From Treponema sp. (GTDB lineage: Bacteria > Spirochaetota > Spirochaetia > Treponematales > Breznakiellaceae), in contig JAITLF010000395.1 of assembly GCA_031278025.1 (NCBI GenBank), positions 1 to 10,065 of the forward strand: a stretch of DNA of 10,065 bases, in the 5' to 3' direction. Shown here piece after piece: positions 1 through 6,853 of this stretch. Numbering within the stretch: the stretch's first letter is position 1; every line of letters starts with the position of its first letter. The notes under the pieces were generated by a model. That model was not told where the DNA came from. It worked only from the letters and a program-made list of their open reading frames with translations, and searched no databases. The translations under genes and the position numbers were made by a program.

Positions 1-217
1 TTTGCGCCGGAAAAATGTTTTTGCGCTGCGGAAAAGTATTTTTGCGCTGCGGAAAAATGTTTTTGCGCTGCGGAAAAATGTTTTTGCGCTGCGGAAAAGT
101 GTTTTTGCGCTGCGGAAAAATGTTTTTGCGCTGCGGAAAAGTGTTTTTGCGCTGCGGAAAAATGTTTTTGCGCAGCACAAACCCGGGTTTCTGATCGAAA
201 AACCGGGGTCCGGCAAC
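1..217. repeat. 21-bp tandem repeat array, left-edge array (AAA-N6-TTT family)
   Basis: Eight near-identical 21-bp units start at 8, 29, 50, 71, 92, 113, 134 and 155. A diverged ninth (176-196) and tenth (197-217) follow. Each unit reads CGG + AAA + N6 + TTT + GCGCTG; N6 is AATGTT in units 1, 3, 4, 6 and 8, AGTGTT in units 5 and 7, and AGTATT in unit 2. Unit 9 keeps the frame but carries AAACCCGGGTTT (179-190), a perfect palindrome. The piece at 1-7 is a further copy joined by a 2-base shorter spacer, so the array probably extends left of the window. Read on the plus strand it gives the heptad R-K-N/S-V/I-F-A-L, but codon content, the lack of a ribosome binding site and the overlap with the permease gene argue against a real protein. 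The 21-bp period is two helical turns and brings A5/T5 tracts into phase, so the DNA may be intrinsically curved (inference). Confidence 0.93.
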
Positions 218-230
218 ACCGGAACCCCGG
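203..230. other. Strong hairpin upstream of the permease gene
   Basis: An 11-bp GC-rich stem pairs CCGGGGT at 203-209 with ACCCCGG at 224-230, and CCGG at 210-213 region with CCGG at 219-222. There is one unpaired A at 223 and a loop of about five bases (CAACA). It overlaps the last, decayed unit of the repeat array. No T-run follows on the plus strand, so it is not a classical terminator. It lies about 75 bases before the ribosome binding site TAAGGAGG at 294-300 and could be a processing or stability element in a leader or intercistronic RNA. I see no convincing -35/-10 pair between 231 and 306, so transcription may enter from upstream. Confidence 0.6.
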
Positions 231-306
231 CGAAACGTCCCGAAAGGCTGCCTTCAGGCGCAAGGGCGGGCGGTTTCACCGGGTTTATCCAGTTAAGGAG
301 GCAGAG

Positions 307-1575
307 ATGGATACTATGGGAATCGGAGGGGCGGGAACCCTCATCACTATCGCGTACCGCAATATATTGCGGAACCGGCGGCGGACCCTGTTCTGCATCA
401 GCGCGGCGGCTATCGCGGTGTTCTTTACGGTGTTTATGCAGGCGTGGATGGCGGGGATGACGGACAACATGGAAAAGGTGATCCGCACCTTCGACTCCGG
501 GCATGTGAGCGTGGTCTCCGCCCAATACGAGGCGGAGAAGGAGTATTACCCCGTCTGGTTCCCGGTCGCGGACGGACGGCCCGTGGCGGAACTGGAGCGA
601 CTGGCCTTGGGGATTGACGGGGTAACGGCCGTGCTGCCCCGTATTACGGCCTATGCCACCCTTCAGGACAGCACGGTGAAACACGCGTTCCTGTGGGGCA
701 TACCGATACAGAGGGAACTGGCGCTGAATACCTTCAACCTTACCCGCCGGGACGACGGCCTGGTAGAAGGCCGCTACCCGAAACCGGACGCCAGCGAGTG
801 CGCCATCGGGGTCAGGATGGCCGGGAAGACGGGGCTGAGGCTGGGCGACCGCATCCCGCTTAAAACCGTGTCCGCCCAGTTTTCCGACAAGATGTGGAGC
901 CCGGTCATCACGGGGATATTTGAATTCGATTACCGCAAATACGACGAAGACGCCATCATCGTTGATTTTGCCCGGCTTCAGCGGCTTCTGGTGCTGGGGG
1001 AAGGCGCCCCGCAGCTTTTCATCCACACGGAAAACCCCTCCCGAAGCCGGGCCGTAAGCGCCCGGCTCAAGACCCTGCTGGGGGAAGAAACCCTGGTTCG
1101 GGATTGGCAGGATAATTATTTTGTGTCCCTTATGCGGCAGAGCATGATGGTCTTTGTGGTGGCGTACCTGGTGTTCCTCATCGTGGCGAGCTTTCTTATC
1201 GTCAACACCGTGGTGATGATCATCCACGAGCGGATCAAGGAAATAGGCATGATGGGAAGCCTGGGGATGTCCCGCGGCGAGATCGTCCGGGTCTTTTTCT
1301 TCGAGGCCGTGTTCCTCAGCATCCTGGGGTCCCTGGCGGGCTGCATTGCGGGGGGCCTTGCGACGCTGGTCTTTTCCTTCTTCCCCCTGGAACTGGACTT
1401 GCTAACCGGGGGAGGCATGAAGGAATTCCCCATGTCGGGAACCTTCGTCCTGTCCTTCGATCCCGCCATCCTGGTCCAGGGCTTTTTCTTCGGCGTGGCG
1501 ATCACCTCGATCTGCACCCTGTTTCCCAGTCTGAAGAGCGCCTTTGTCGACCCGGTGGAGGCGCTGCGCCGGTAA
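307..1575 (+). CDS. ABC transporter permease, FtsX/LolE (MacB-like) family
   Basis: A 422-residue inner-membrane permease with the classic four-helix layout. Helix 1 is at about residues 27-50, followed by a large extracytoplasmic MacB-PCD-like domain (about 51-275). Helices 2, 3 and 4 are at about 278-306, 327-360 and 386-408. The FtsX-domain hallmark is the cytoplasmic stretch after helix 2 (HERIKEIGMMGSLGMSRGEI, residues 307-326), and the C-terminus ends in the usual P-S-L-x-S-A-x-x-x-D-P-V-E-A-L-R-R pattern. The start is set by TAAGGAGG six bases before ATG 307. This family (LolC/E, MacB) is not a channel: it couples ATP hydrolysis by a separate ATPase to extracting or pushing lipidated or lipophilic cargo at the outer face of the inner membrane. 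The next gene encodes a LolA-like carrier, which fits lipoprotein release or a related export role. The ATPase (LolD type) is not in the window and is probably upstream. Family assignment is firm; the cargo is unknown. Confidence 0.9.
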   Translation: MDTMGIGGAGTLITIAYRNILRNRRRTLFCISAAAIAVFFTVFMQAWMAGMTDNMEKVIRTFDSGHVSVVSAQYEAEKEYYPVWFPVADGRPVAELERLALGIDGVTAVLPRITAYATLQDSTVKHAFLWGIPIQRELALNTFNLTRRDDGLVEGRYPKPDASECAIGVRMAGKTGLRLGDRIPLKTVSAQFSDKMWSPVITGIFEFDYRKYDEDAIIVDFARLQRLLVLGEGAPQLFIHTENPSRSRAVSARLKTLLGEETLVRDWQDNYFVSLMRQSMMVFVVAYLVFLIVASFLIVNTVVMIIHERIKEIGMMGSLGMSRGEIVRVFFFEAVFLSILGSLAGCIAGGLATLVFSFFPLELDLLTGGGMKEFPMSGTFVLSFDPAILVQGFFFGVAITSICTLFPSLKSAFVDPVEALRR

Positions 1576-1582
1576 TTTTATG

Positions 1583-1609
1583 GAGGGTCCGGGGTCCTTC
1601 GGCCCCCTC
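1583..1609. other. Intercistronic hairpin with GGGGTCCTTCGGCCCC core
   Basis: Between the permease stop and the next gene there is an imperfect hairpin. GAGGG (1583-1587) can pair with CCCTC (1605-1609), or GGGG (1591-1594) with CCCC (1603-1606), around a TTCG-containing loop. No T-tract follows and the operon continues, so it is more likely an mRNA stability or processing element, or a dispersed repeat, than a full terminator. The 19-base motif at 1589-1607 recurs with one base missing on the minus strand at 8288-8270. Confidence 0.55.
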
Positions 1610-1631
1610 ATGTCACGTATTGGAGGAGATT

Positions 1632-2390
1632 ATGATGAAAGGAACCGTTAGTGCGGTTGTGATTGCTTTGGCGGCGGCCTCCGCCGCCTACGGGCAGGCG
1701 CCGTCCGCGGCGGAGTTGCTGCGGCGGGTGGATGATAACGAGATCTACGCCACCATTGAGTACGAGGGCGAGATGATCATCGATTATCAGAACAGGCGTT
1801 TTGTCAAAACGATGAAAGCCTGGGGCCGGGAGAATTCCGACAGCTTTGTGGAGTTCACCAACCCGGAGGACCGGGGGACTAAGTACCTCAAAAAAGGCGG
1901 GCGGCTCTACGTGTACTCCCCGGATACCGAGGAGGTCATGCTTATCTCCGGGCATATGCTCAAGGAAAGCATGATGGGCTCGGACATGTCCTACGAGGAT
2001 ACCATCGAAAACGAAACGCTGTCGGCCCGCTATACCCCGTCGCTGGGCGGCCCGGCTGTGTGGAGCGGCAGCAACGGCGTAAGCCGCGACTGCTGGGTGC
2101 TGGACCTTGCCGCGAAAAAGCGCACCGAAAGTTACCCCCGGCAAAAGCTCTGGATAGACAAGGAGACCGGGGACTGCCTCCACTACGAGCTCTTTGCCCT
2201 TTCCGGCGCGAAACTCAAGGAATACAACCTGATCAGGGTGGAGGCGGTCCCCGGACGCCGCTTTCCGGTGGAAATTGAGATACGGGACCTTCTGCGGAAA
2301 AACAGCAAGACAACCATGATCATGCGGAAGGTGATTCTGGACCGGCCCATTGCGGACTCGGTGTTCAGCCAGCGGAACCTGGCGAGGTAG
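1632..2390 (+). CDS. Periplasmic LolA-like outer-membrane lipoprotein-sorting protein
   Basis: A 252-residue secreted protein. An N-terminal signal peptide has hydrophobic residues about 6-20 and a likely signal peptidase I site after AYG-21; it has no lipobox cysteine. The mature part matches the LolA-like 'outer membrane lipoprotein-sorting protein' family (PF17131 type). It has alternating beta-strands through residues 43-105, the conserved M-M-G-S-D-M-S-Y-E-D segment at 114-123, and a K-L-W-I-D-K-E-T-G strand at 172-180. These proteins have a half-barrel that shields acyl chains crossing the periplasm. The start is ATG 1632, with GGAGGAG at 1622-1628; ATG 1635 is equally possible. An in-frame TTG at 1620 lies on the ribosome binding site and is rejected. 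The gene lies 56 bases after the ABC permease and 9 before the barrel gene. It is probably the soluble carrier between them (inference from context and fold). Confidence 0.85.
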   Translation: MMKGTVSAVVIALAAASAAYGQAPSAAELLRRVDDNEIYATIEYEGEMIIDYQNRRFVKTMKAWGRENSDSFVEFTNPEDRGTKYLKKGGRLYVYSPDTEEVMLISGHMLKESMMGSDMSYEDTIENETLSARYTPSLGGPAVWSGSNGVSRDCWVLDLAAKKRTESYPRQKLWIDKETGDCLHYELFALSGAKLKEYNLIRVEAVPGRRFPVEIEIRDLLRKNSKTTMIMRKVILDRPIADSVFSQRNLAR

Positions 2391-2399
2391 GAGGGGAGC

Positions 2400-3554
2400 A
2401 TGCGGCGGATGGGGATAGCGGGGGGTATCGCGGCGGCGGTTCTCCTCGGTAGCGGCGCGGGGGGAGCGCTTTTTGCGGAGGGGCTTAGGGTTTCCGGGGT
2501 ACTGGACAACAGCCTTACGGTTGGGGCCGGAGCCGGAGAACTGCCGGATTGTTTCGCCGGCGCCGAAGCCTGCGCGAACATCCGGGTGCAGGGAACCCTG
2601 CGGGATGGGGTATCGTTTTACAGCGCCGTCAACCTGCTGGCTGCATCGGGGACTTCCGCGCTGGGGCTTACGGGGATTGAGCACCAGGGGGTAGCGGCGG
2701 CGGCCCGGAACTATGCCGCCGCCCTGGAGCTGGAACGGCTCTCCTTCCGGCTCAGCGGATCCTTCCTGGATTTTGACGGCGGGCTTCTGCGGATTCCCTT
2801 TGGCTACGGCCAGGTTTTCGGGCCGTCGGACTTCCTCAATCCCCGGAATCCCCTCATGCCGGATGCCCGTGTCCGGGCCGTTCTGGGGGGAAGCCTCTCC
2901 GCCTATCCTGCGGATTCCCGTAAGGTCCAGGTCTTCGGGGCCGCGCCCCGGAACCCCTCCTCCCTGGACGGCGGGGGGACCCTGGCGGGTATCTCCGGAG
3001 AGCGGCACGGGGACCGGGCCAGCTTCCAGGCGGTCTATGCCTACGAAACGCCCCGGGAGGGTTCCCCCTGGGGCGTACATCGGGGGGGCTTTTCCTTCAA
3101 GGCGGAGGCGGAAGCCGGTCTTGTGGCGGACGTTCTTTACACCTGCGATCCCGAAGCGGGTTTCGGCATCCAGGGGCTTGCCGCCAGCGCGGGCGGGGAC
3201 TATTCCTTTTGGGAGGGCAAGTGGTATGTCCTGGCGGAGTACCTCTACAACGGGCGCTCCTCCTCCACCTCGGTGCAAAGCGGCAATTCCGCCGGATTTT
3301 CCGGCGAGCATTTCCTGTATGCGGTCGTACGGTATCTGGTGAATGACTACACCAGTCTGAGCCTGGCCTGTCTTTCGGGTTTGAGCGACTGCTCCTTTGC
3401 CCCCATCCTCGGCGCGGAGCATGAGCTGTTCCAGGGTTTTACGGTGAGTATGTCCGCACGGGTTCCCCTGGATCGGGATAACCGGGGGGAACTGGGGCCT
3501 GAAAACAGCCGGGTCCGCTTCATCTTTAACCTCAAGGCGCGGCTGCGTTTCTGA
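2400..3554 (+). CDS. Secreted protein, probable outer-membrane beta-barrel
   Basis: A 384-residue protein with an N-terminal signal peptide (basic MRRM, hydrophobic about 5-22, likely cleavage after ALFA-26). The rest is rich in Gly, Ser, aromatic residues and short alternating hydrophobic/polar stretches. It ends in an alternating strand with terminal Phe (R-V-R-F-I-F-N-L-K-A-R-L-R-F), the usual C-terminal signature of outer-membrane barrels recognised by BamA. A conserved-looking turn, F-G-P-S-D-F-L-N-P-R-N-P-L (140-152), recalls the 'NP-D' loop of porin-like proteins found beside LolA-like carriers in other bacteria (weak resemblance, not an assignment). ATG 2400 is preceded by GGAGGGGAG and follows the LolA-like stop by 9 bases, so the two are translationally close. 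Two Cys (51, 58) lie near the mature N-terminus and could form a disulfide. It is probably the outer-membrane end of the export route, or a receptor for it. The specific family is not recognised. Confidence 0.7.
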   Translation: MRRMGIAGGIAAAVLLGSGAGGALFAEGLRVSGVLDNSLTVGAGAGELPDCFAGAEACANIRVQGTLRDGVSFYSAVNLLAASGTSALGLTGIEHQGVAAAARNYAAALELERLSFRLSGSFLDFDGGLLRIPFGYGQVFGPSDFLNPRNPLMPDARVRAVLGGSLSAYPADSRKVQVFGAAPRNPSSLDGGGTLAGISGERHGDRASFQAVYAYETPREGSPWGVHRGGFSFKAEAEAGLVADVLYTCDPEAGFGIQGLAASAGGDYSFWEGKWYVLAEYLYNGRSSSTSVQSGNSAGFSGEHFLYAVVRYLVNDYTSLSLACLSGLSDCSFAPILGAEHELFQGFTVSMSARVPLDRDNRGELGPENSRVRFIFNLKARLRF

Positions 3555-3614
3555 TCCCCGGCGCAAAGCGGCGTATTCTGCCGGCAAAATGGATGGGGTG
3601 TATCCGCGCCGCGC

Positions 3615-4385
3615 CTAATGGCGGAGTATCCGGGAAAGGAAGGCCCTGGTCCGTTCGTTCCGGGGATTCCCGAAAAACTCCTCCGGCGGGGCGGTTTCGA
3701 TAATCCTGCCGCCGTCAAAAAAGATAATCCTGTCGGCCACGGCTTTGGCAAACCCAAGCTCGTGGGTTACCACCAGGAGGGTCATGTTTTTGTCCGCCAG
3801 CTCGGTCATGACATCCAGCACTTCCTTGATCATCTCCGCGTCCAGGGCGCTGGTAGGCTCGTCAAAAAGCATGATCTCCGGGTTCATTGCCAGGGAACGG
3901 GCTATGGCTGCCCGCTGCTGCTCACCGCCTGAAAGCTGGGAAGGATATTTCAGCGCCTGGCCGCGCACCCCAACACGGGCAAGGAGTTCCATTGCCCGCG
4001 CCTCAGCCGCCTCTTTCCGCATCCCCAGGGTCCAGATGGGCGCCAGGGTGATATTGCGGAGGATGGACAGATGGGGAAAGAGGTTAAACTGCTGAAATAC
4101 CATGCCGCATTTGTTTTTTACCGCGTTGATATGTTTGATATGGTGATCCAGGGGAATACCGTCCACGATGATCTGCCCCTGCTGATATGCTTCCAGGGTG
4201 TTAATGGTCCGTATAAAGGTTGATTTTCCGCTTCCCGAAGGCCCGATAATGACCGAAACCTCTCCCTTTTTTATGCGGTGGTTGATGCCCTTGAGGACCT
4301 CAAATTCCGGGGTATACCATTTGTGGACATCCTTAAACACAATATAATCCGCAGCGTCGGTCGGGTTTTTTTCCGCGTGTTCCAT
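3615..4385 (-). CDS. aapP: Polar amino-acid ABC transporter ATPase (AapP/GlnQ family)
   Basis: A 256-residue cytoplasmic ATP-binding subunit with every motif in place. Walker [10 protein letters not shown] is at residues 48-56, the Q-loop [10 protein letters not shown] around Gln98, the signature LSGGE at 151-155, and Walker [13 protein letters not shown] at 171-182 with catalytic Glu176. The H-loop is VTHE with His208. The S-P-T-S-A-L-D and H-E-L-G-F-A wording is characteristic of polar amino-acid importers (AapP, GlnQ, HisP). It binds the two permeases on the cytoplasmic side and powers uptake. A good ribosome binding site (AAGGA) precedes the ATG, 47 bases after the aapM stop. It is the last gene of the aap operon and converges on the barrel gene with only 60 bases between stops. 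No clear intrinsic terminator is visible in that gap. Confidence 0.95.
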   Translation of the reverse strand: MEHAEKNPTDAADYIVFKDVHKWYTPEFEVLKGINHRIKKGEVSVIIGPSGSGKSTFIRTINTLEAYQQGQIIVDGIPLDHHIKHINAVKNKCGMVFQQFNLFPHLSILRNITLAPIWTLGMRKEAAEARAMELLARVGVRGQALKYPSQLSGGEQQRAAIARSLAMNPEIMLFDEPTSALDAEMIKEVLDVMTELADKNMTLLVVTHELGFAKAVADRIIFFDGGRIIETAPPEEFFGNPRNERTRAFLSRILRH

Positions 4386-4432
4386 GTCTTTTCCTTACGG
4401 CCTTTTCCAAACCTGCGCGTTTTGAAGCCGGC

Positions 4433-5599
4433 TCATGTAATGCCCCCAAGTATGCCCGTCGTTACCCCGAGCTTTTTTTCCATCACCGTACTTGATTTTG
4501 ATATGCTAAAACACAGGATAAAATAAATTACCCCTTCAAAAAGCAGAATCTGGGGGCTTCCCGTCATATACTTGGGATTACTCACAATGGAGCTGCCGAT
4601 ACCGATCATGTCGAGCATCCCGATGATGCTGATGAGGCTCGTATCCTTCAGGGCCGAGGTGAAGGAGTTCACCAGCACCGGAATCATCCGCTTGAACACC
4701 TGGGGAAGGATAACCAGAACCATAGTCCGGGAGGGGCTCAGGTTCAGGCTTGCCGCGGCCTCGTATTGGGTTTTGCTTATCCCCTGCAGCCCGCCCCTGA
4801 AAGCTTCCGCCAGGTAGGCGCTGTGAAACATCACGATACCCGCAAGGGCGCGGACGAATACCGAAGGGGCCAGGCGCTGGGGCAGGGCCATGGGAAAGAT
4901 CAGATACCCCACAAAGAGGATCGTTACCAGCGGCACCCCCCGGACGACCTCGATGAAAAAAATACAGAGGCTTTTTATTATCCGCAGCCGGCTCCTCCTC
5001 CCCAGGGCGAGGAAGAGTCCCAGGGGCAGGGCCGATGCAATACAGGTAAGGCTTATCAAGAGGGAAAGGAGCAGCCCTCCCCAATAATTGGTCTTTACCA
5101 CCGGCATAAAACCGCCGAAGCCCCGGACCATACAGAACGTCAGGGGCAGGAGCAGAACCCAGCCGGAACAGACAAGGATTATCAGCCTCCTGCGGCGGAT
5201 ATGCCGGGCGGCGAAAAAAGAAGCAAACAACAAAAGGGCGGCGGCGATCATACCCCCGCGGTTTATCGGCATGAATCTTCCGCAGGCCAGGGCGGCAAGG
5301 GCCAGGGCGATAAGGTACATGGCTGCGGGGGGTTTGCCGCGGCGTATGCCAAAAGAAAATCCCGCAAAGACGGCGGCATACCCGGTACAAAACCAGAGCC
5401 GCCAAAGTTGATCCGCAGGATACCCGCCCACGAGGATCAGCCGCAAATTTGCCGTGATGACCGTCCAGTCCCAGGAGAAAAGGGGAAGAATCCCGTCGCG
5501 GATTACAAAAAAGATAAGGGGAACAAACAACAGGGTAAGGAAAGAATTCCCCACCGAGGAAAAAAGATGGGTGCGTATCCAGGACATCGGACGTGCCAT
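4433..5599 (-). CDS. aapM: Amino-acid ABC transporter permease, AapM-like
   Basis: A 388-residue inner-membrane permease. Its length and long N-terminal extension (about residues 1-170, several helices) fit AapM/BztC rather than the short HisM/GlnP type. The conserved transport core is in the C-terminal half (about 175-370), starting with the N-Y-W-G-G-L-L-L-S-L helix and including the R-G-V-P-L segment (220-224). The EAA loop is at about 265-300 (E-A-F-R-G-G-L-Q-G-I, then Q-Y-E-A-A-A-S-L-N-L). The Gly normally found in this loop (EAAxxLG) is Asn286 here. The K-D-T-S-L-I-S-I-I-G segment (318-327) is typical of the family. The ATG follows the aapQ stop by three bases, and its ribosome binding site lies inside the end of aapQ, which suggests coupled translation. 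It forms a heterodimer with AapQ. Confidence 0.92.
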   Translation of the reverse strand: MARPMSWIRTHLFSSVGNSFLTLLFVPLIFFVIRDGILPLFSWDWTVITANLRLILVGGYPADQLWRLWFCTGYAAVFAGFSFGIRRGKPPAAMYLIALALAALACGRFMPINRGGMIAAALLLFASFFAARHIRRRRLIILVCSGWVLLLPLTFCMVRGFGGFMPVVKTNYWGGLLLSLLISLTCIASALPLGLFLALGRRSRLRIIKSLCIFFIEVVRGVPLVTILFVGYLIFPMALPQRLAPSVFVRALAGIVMFHSAYLAEAFRGGLQGISKTQYEAAASLNLSPSRTMVLVILPQVFKRMIPVLVNSFTSALKDTSLISIIGMLDMIGIGSSIVSNPKYMTGSPQILLFEGVIYFILCFSISKSSTVMEKKLGVTTGILGGIT

Positions 5600-5602
5600 C
5601 CC

Positions 5603-6814
5603 CTACCGCTCCTTTATCTGAACCTGCTGGTTGTAGATATTCATCGCCAGGCTGGTGAGCAGGCTCAAAGCCAGGTAAATCCCCATGGCGATAAGGATCA
5701 TCTCCAGCGCCCGTCCGGTCTGATTGATGATCGTACCGGTAAGGGAAAAAAGGTCCGGGAATCCGATAACCACCCCCAGGGAGGTATTTTTCGCCACCCC
5801 CAGGTACTGACTCGTGAGGGGCGGAATAATCACCACCTTTGCCTGGGGAACGACAATGAGCCGTATGATTTCCCGCCGGGTGAGTCCCAGGGAACGGGCC
5901 GCCTCCAACTGCCCCCTGGGTATGCCCTGAATGCCGGCCCTGAAAATCTCCGCAATAAAGGCCGAAGTATACAGGATAAGCCCCGAAAAGAGGCTGAACC
6001 ATTCCGCCGATACCTGGAGGCCCCCGGTGATATTAAAGCGCCCCATGACGGGGATATCCTTTTGCAGGGGGGCATGGGGAAGCGCCCCATAGGAAACAAA
6101 GCCCAGCAGCATAAAAAGCAGCAGGGGATATAAGAACCGACGCTGCTGTTTCCCCGTTTTGTGTTCCCGGTATACTAAAACAACCCACAACCCCAGGTTG
6201 AAAATGGCCGCGGCGATGAGGCAGTAAAGCCAGGGAGTAAAATGTTCGCTTGGCCGCAGCCAGATCATGCTGAGTCCCCGGTTGGAAAGCGAAAAATGCA
6301 GGGTGGTTTCCCCCAGGGCCGATTTTTTCGCCCCCCAAATAAGGGCGTTCCGTATGTCCGGAAGGCGCATAAAAAAAGCCCGGTACCAGATAAGGAGGAG
6401 CAGTATCAGGGGAATATTACGGATGATTTCAATATATAACCGGGCGGTTTTTTCCACCAGCCAGTTGGAAGAGAGCCGGCAAAGGCCGATGGTCAGCCCC
6501 AAAATTGTGGAAAAGAAAATAACCAGAAAGGAAATTGAGATGGTGTTCAAAAAACCCGCAAAGATGACCCGCCCATTCCAGGATGAATTATTCATGGGGA
6601 TCAGGGCTTCCCCTATATCAATATGGCTCTCCATCCTGAGAAACCGGAAGGAGGGAACCATATTGATCCGGGCCAAGGAGGCCATCACATTCCCGGCGGC
6701 CACGGACATGATATAGATTATCCCCACGGCACCAAGAAACTGCCACAGTATCTGCCGTTTCTTGGTATCAAACCAAAGGGACGTAAGCCAGGGCATACCG
6801 TTTTCGTCTTTCAT
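5603..6814 (-). CDS. aapQ: Amino-acid ABC transporter permease, AapQ-like
   Basis: A 403-residue inner-membrane permease, the partner of the downstream AapM-like protein. After a hydrophobic segment near residues 23-45, the family core begins at about 85 (F-L-N-T-I-S-I-S-F-L-V-I-F-F-S-T). A conserved E-I-I-R-N-I-P-L segment lies at 129-136. An inserted region of helices (about 190-245) separates this from the C-terminal core, which carries the EAA loop at about 289-325 (E-I-F-R-A-G-I-Q-G-I-P-R-G-Q, then E-A-A-R-S-L-G with Gly310 intact). The N-T-S-L-G-V-V-I-G-F-P-D-L stretch at 343-355 matches the AapQ/BztB type. The length, the insertion and the gene order J-Q-M-P all fit the general L-amino-acid transporter. 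The ribosome binding site is weak (AGGCAGGA), so translation may depend on upstream aapJ. Confidence 0.92.
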   Translation of the reverse strand: MKDENGMPWLTSLWFDTKKRQILWQFLGAVGIIYIMSVAAGNVMASLARINMVPSFRFLRMESHIDIGEALIPMNNSSWNGRVIFAGFLNTISISFLVIFFSTILGLTIGLCRLSSNWLVEKTARLYIEIIRNIPLILLLLIWYRAFFMRLPDIRNALIWGAKKSALGETTLHFSLSNRGLSMIWLRPSEHFTPWLYCLIAAAIFNLGLWVVLVYREHKTGKQQRRFLYPLLLFMLLGFVSYGALPHAPLQKDIPVMGRFNITGGLQVSAEWFSLFSGLILYTSAFIAEIFRAGIQGIPRGQLEAARSLGLTRREIIRLIVVPQAKVVIIPPLTSQYLGVAKNTSLGVVIGFPDLFSLTGTIINQTGRALEMILIAMGIYLALSLLTSLAMNIYNQQVQIKER

Positions 6815-6853
6815 GTCCTGCCTTTACCGGGTACCGCTTACAAATAGCCGCGG

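Noticed and set aside
2..460. Open frame through the left repeat array, 152 residues with R-K-N/S-V-F-A-L heptads
   Set aside because: It starts at the window edge on TTG without a ribosome binding site and runs out of frame into the clear ABC permease. Its openness follows from the repeat period being a multiple of three.
1608..3587. Long minus-strand frame of 659 residues
   Set aside because: It lies antisense to the LolA-like and barrel genes, is rich in Pro/Gly/Arg as expected of GC-rich antisense frames, has no family features and no ribosome binding site.
3555..3614. Bidirectional terminator between the convergent barrel gene and aapP
   Set aside because: Only weak dyads such as CCGGC/GCCGG with a long loop, and no T-run on either strand.
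4578..6133. Long overlapping frames of 474 (minus) and 455 (plus) residues
   Set aside because: Both are out-of-frame shadows of the aapM/aapQ permease genes, whose membrane helices and EAA loops are clear. The shadow translations are low-complexity and hydrophilic.
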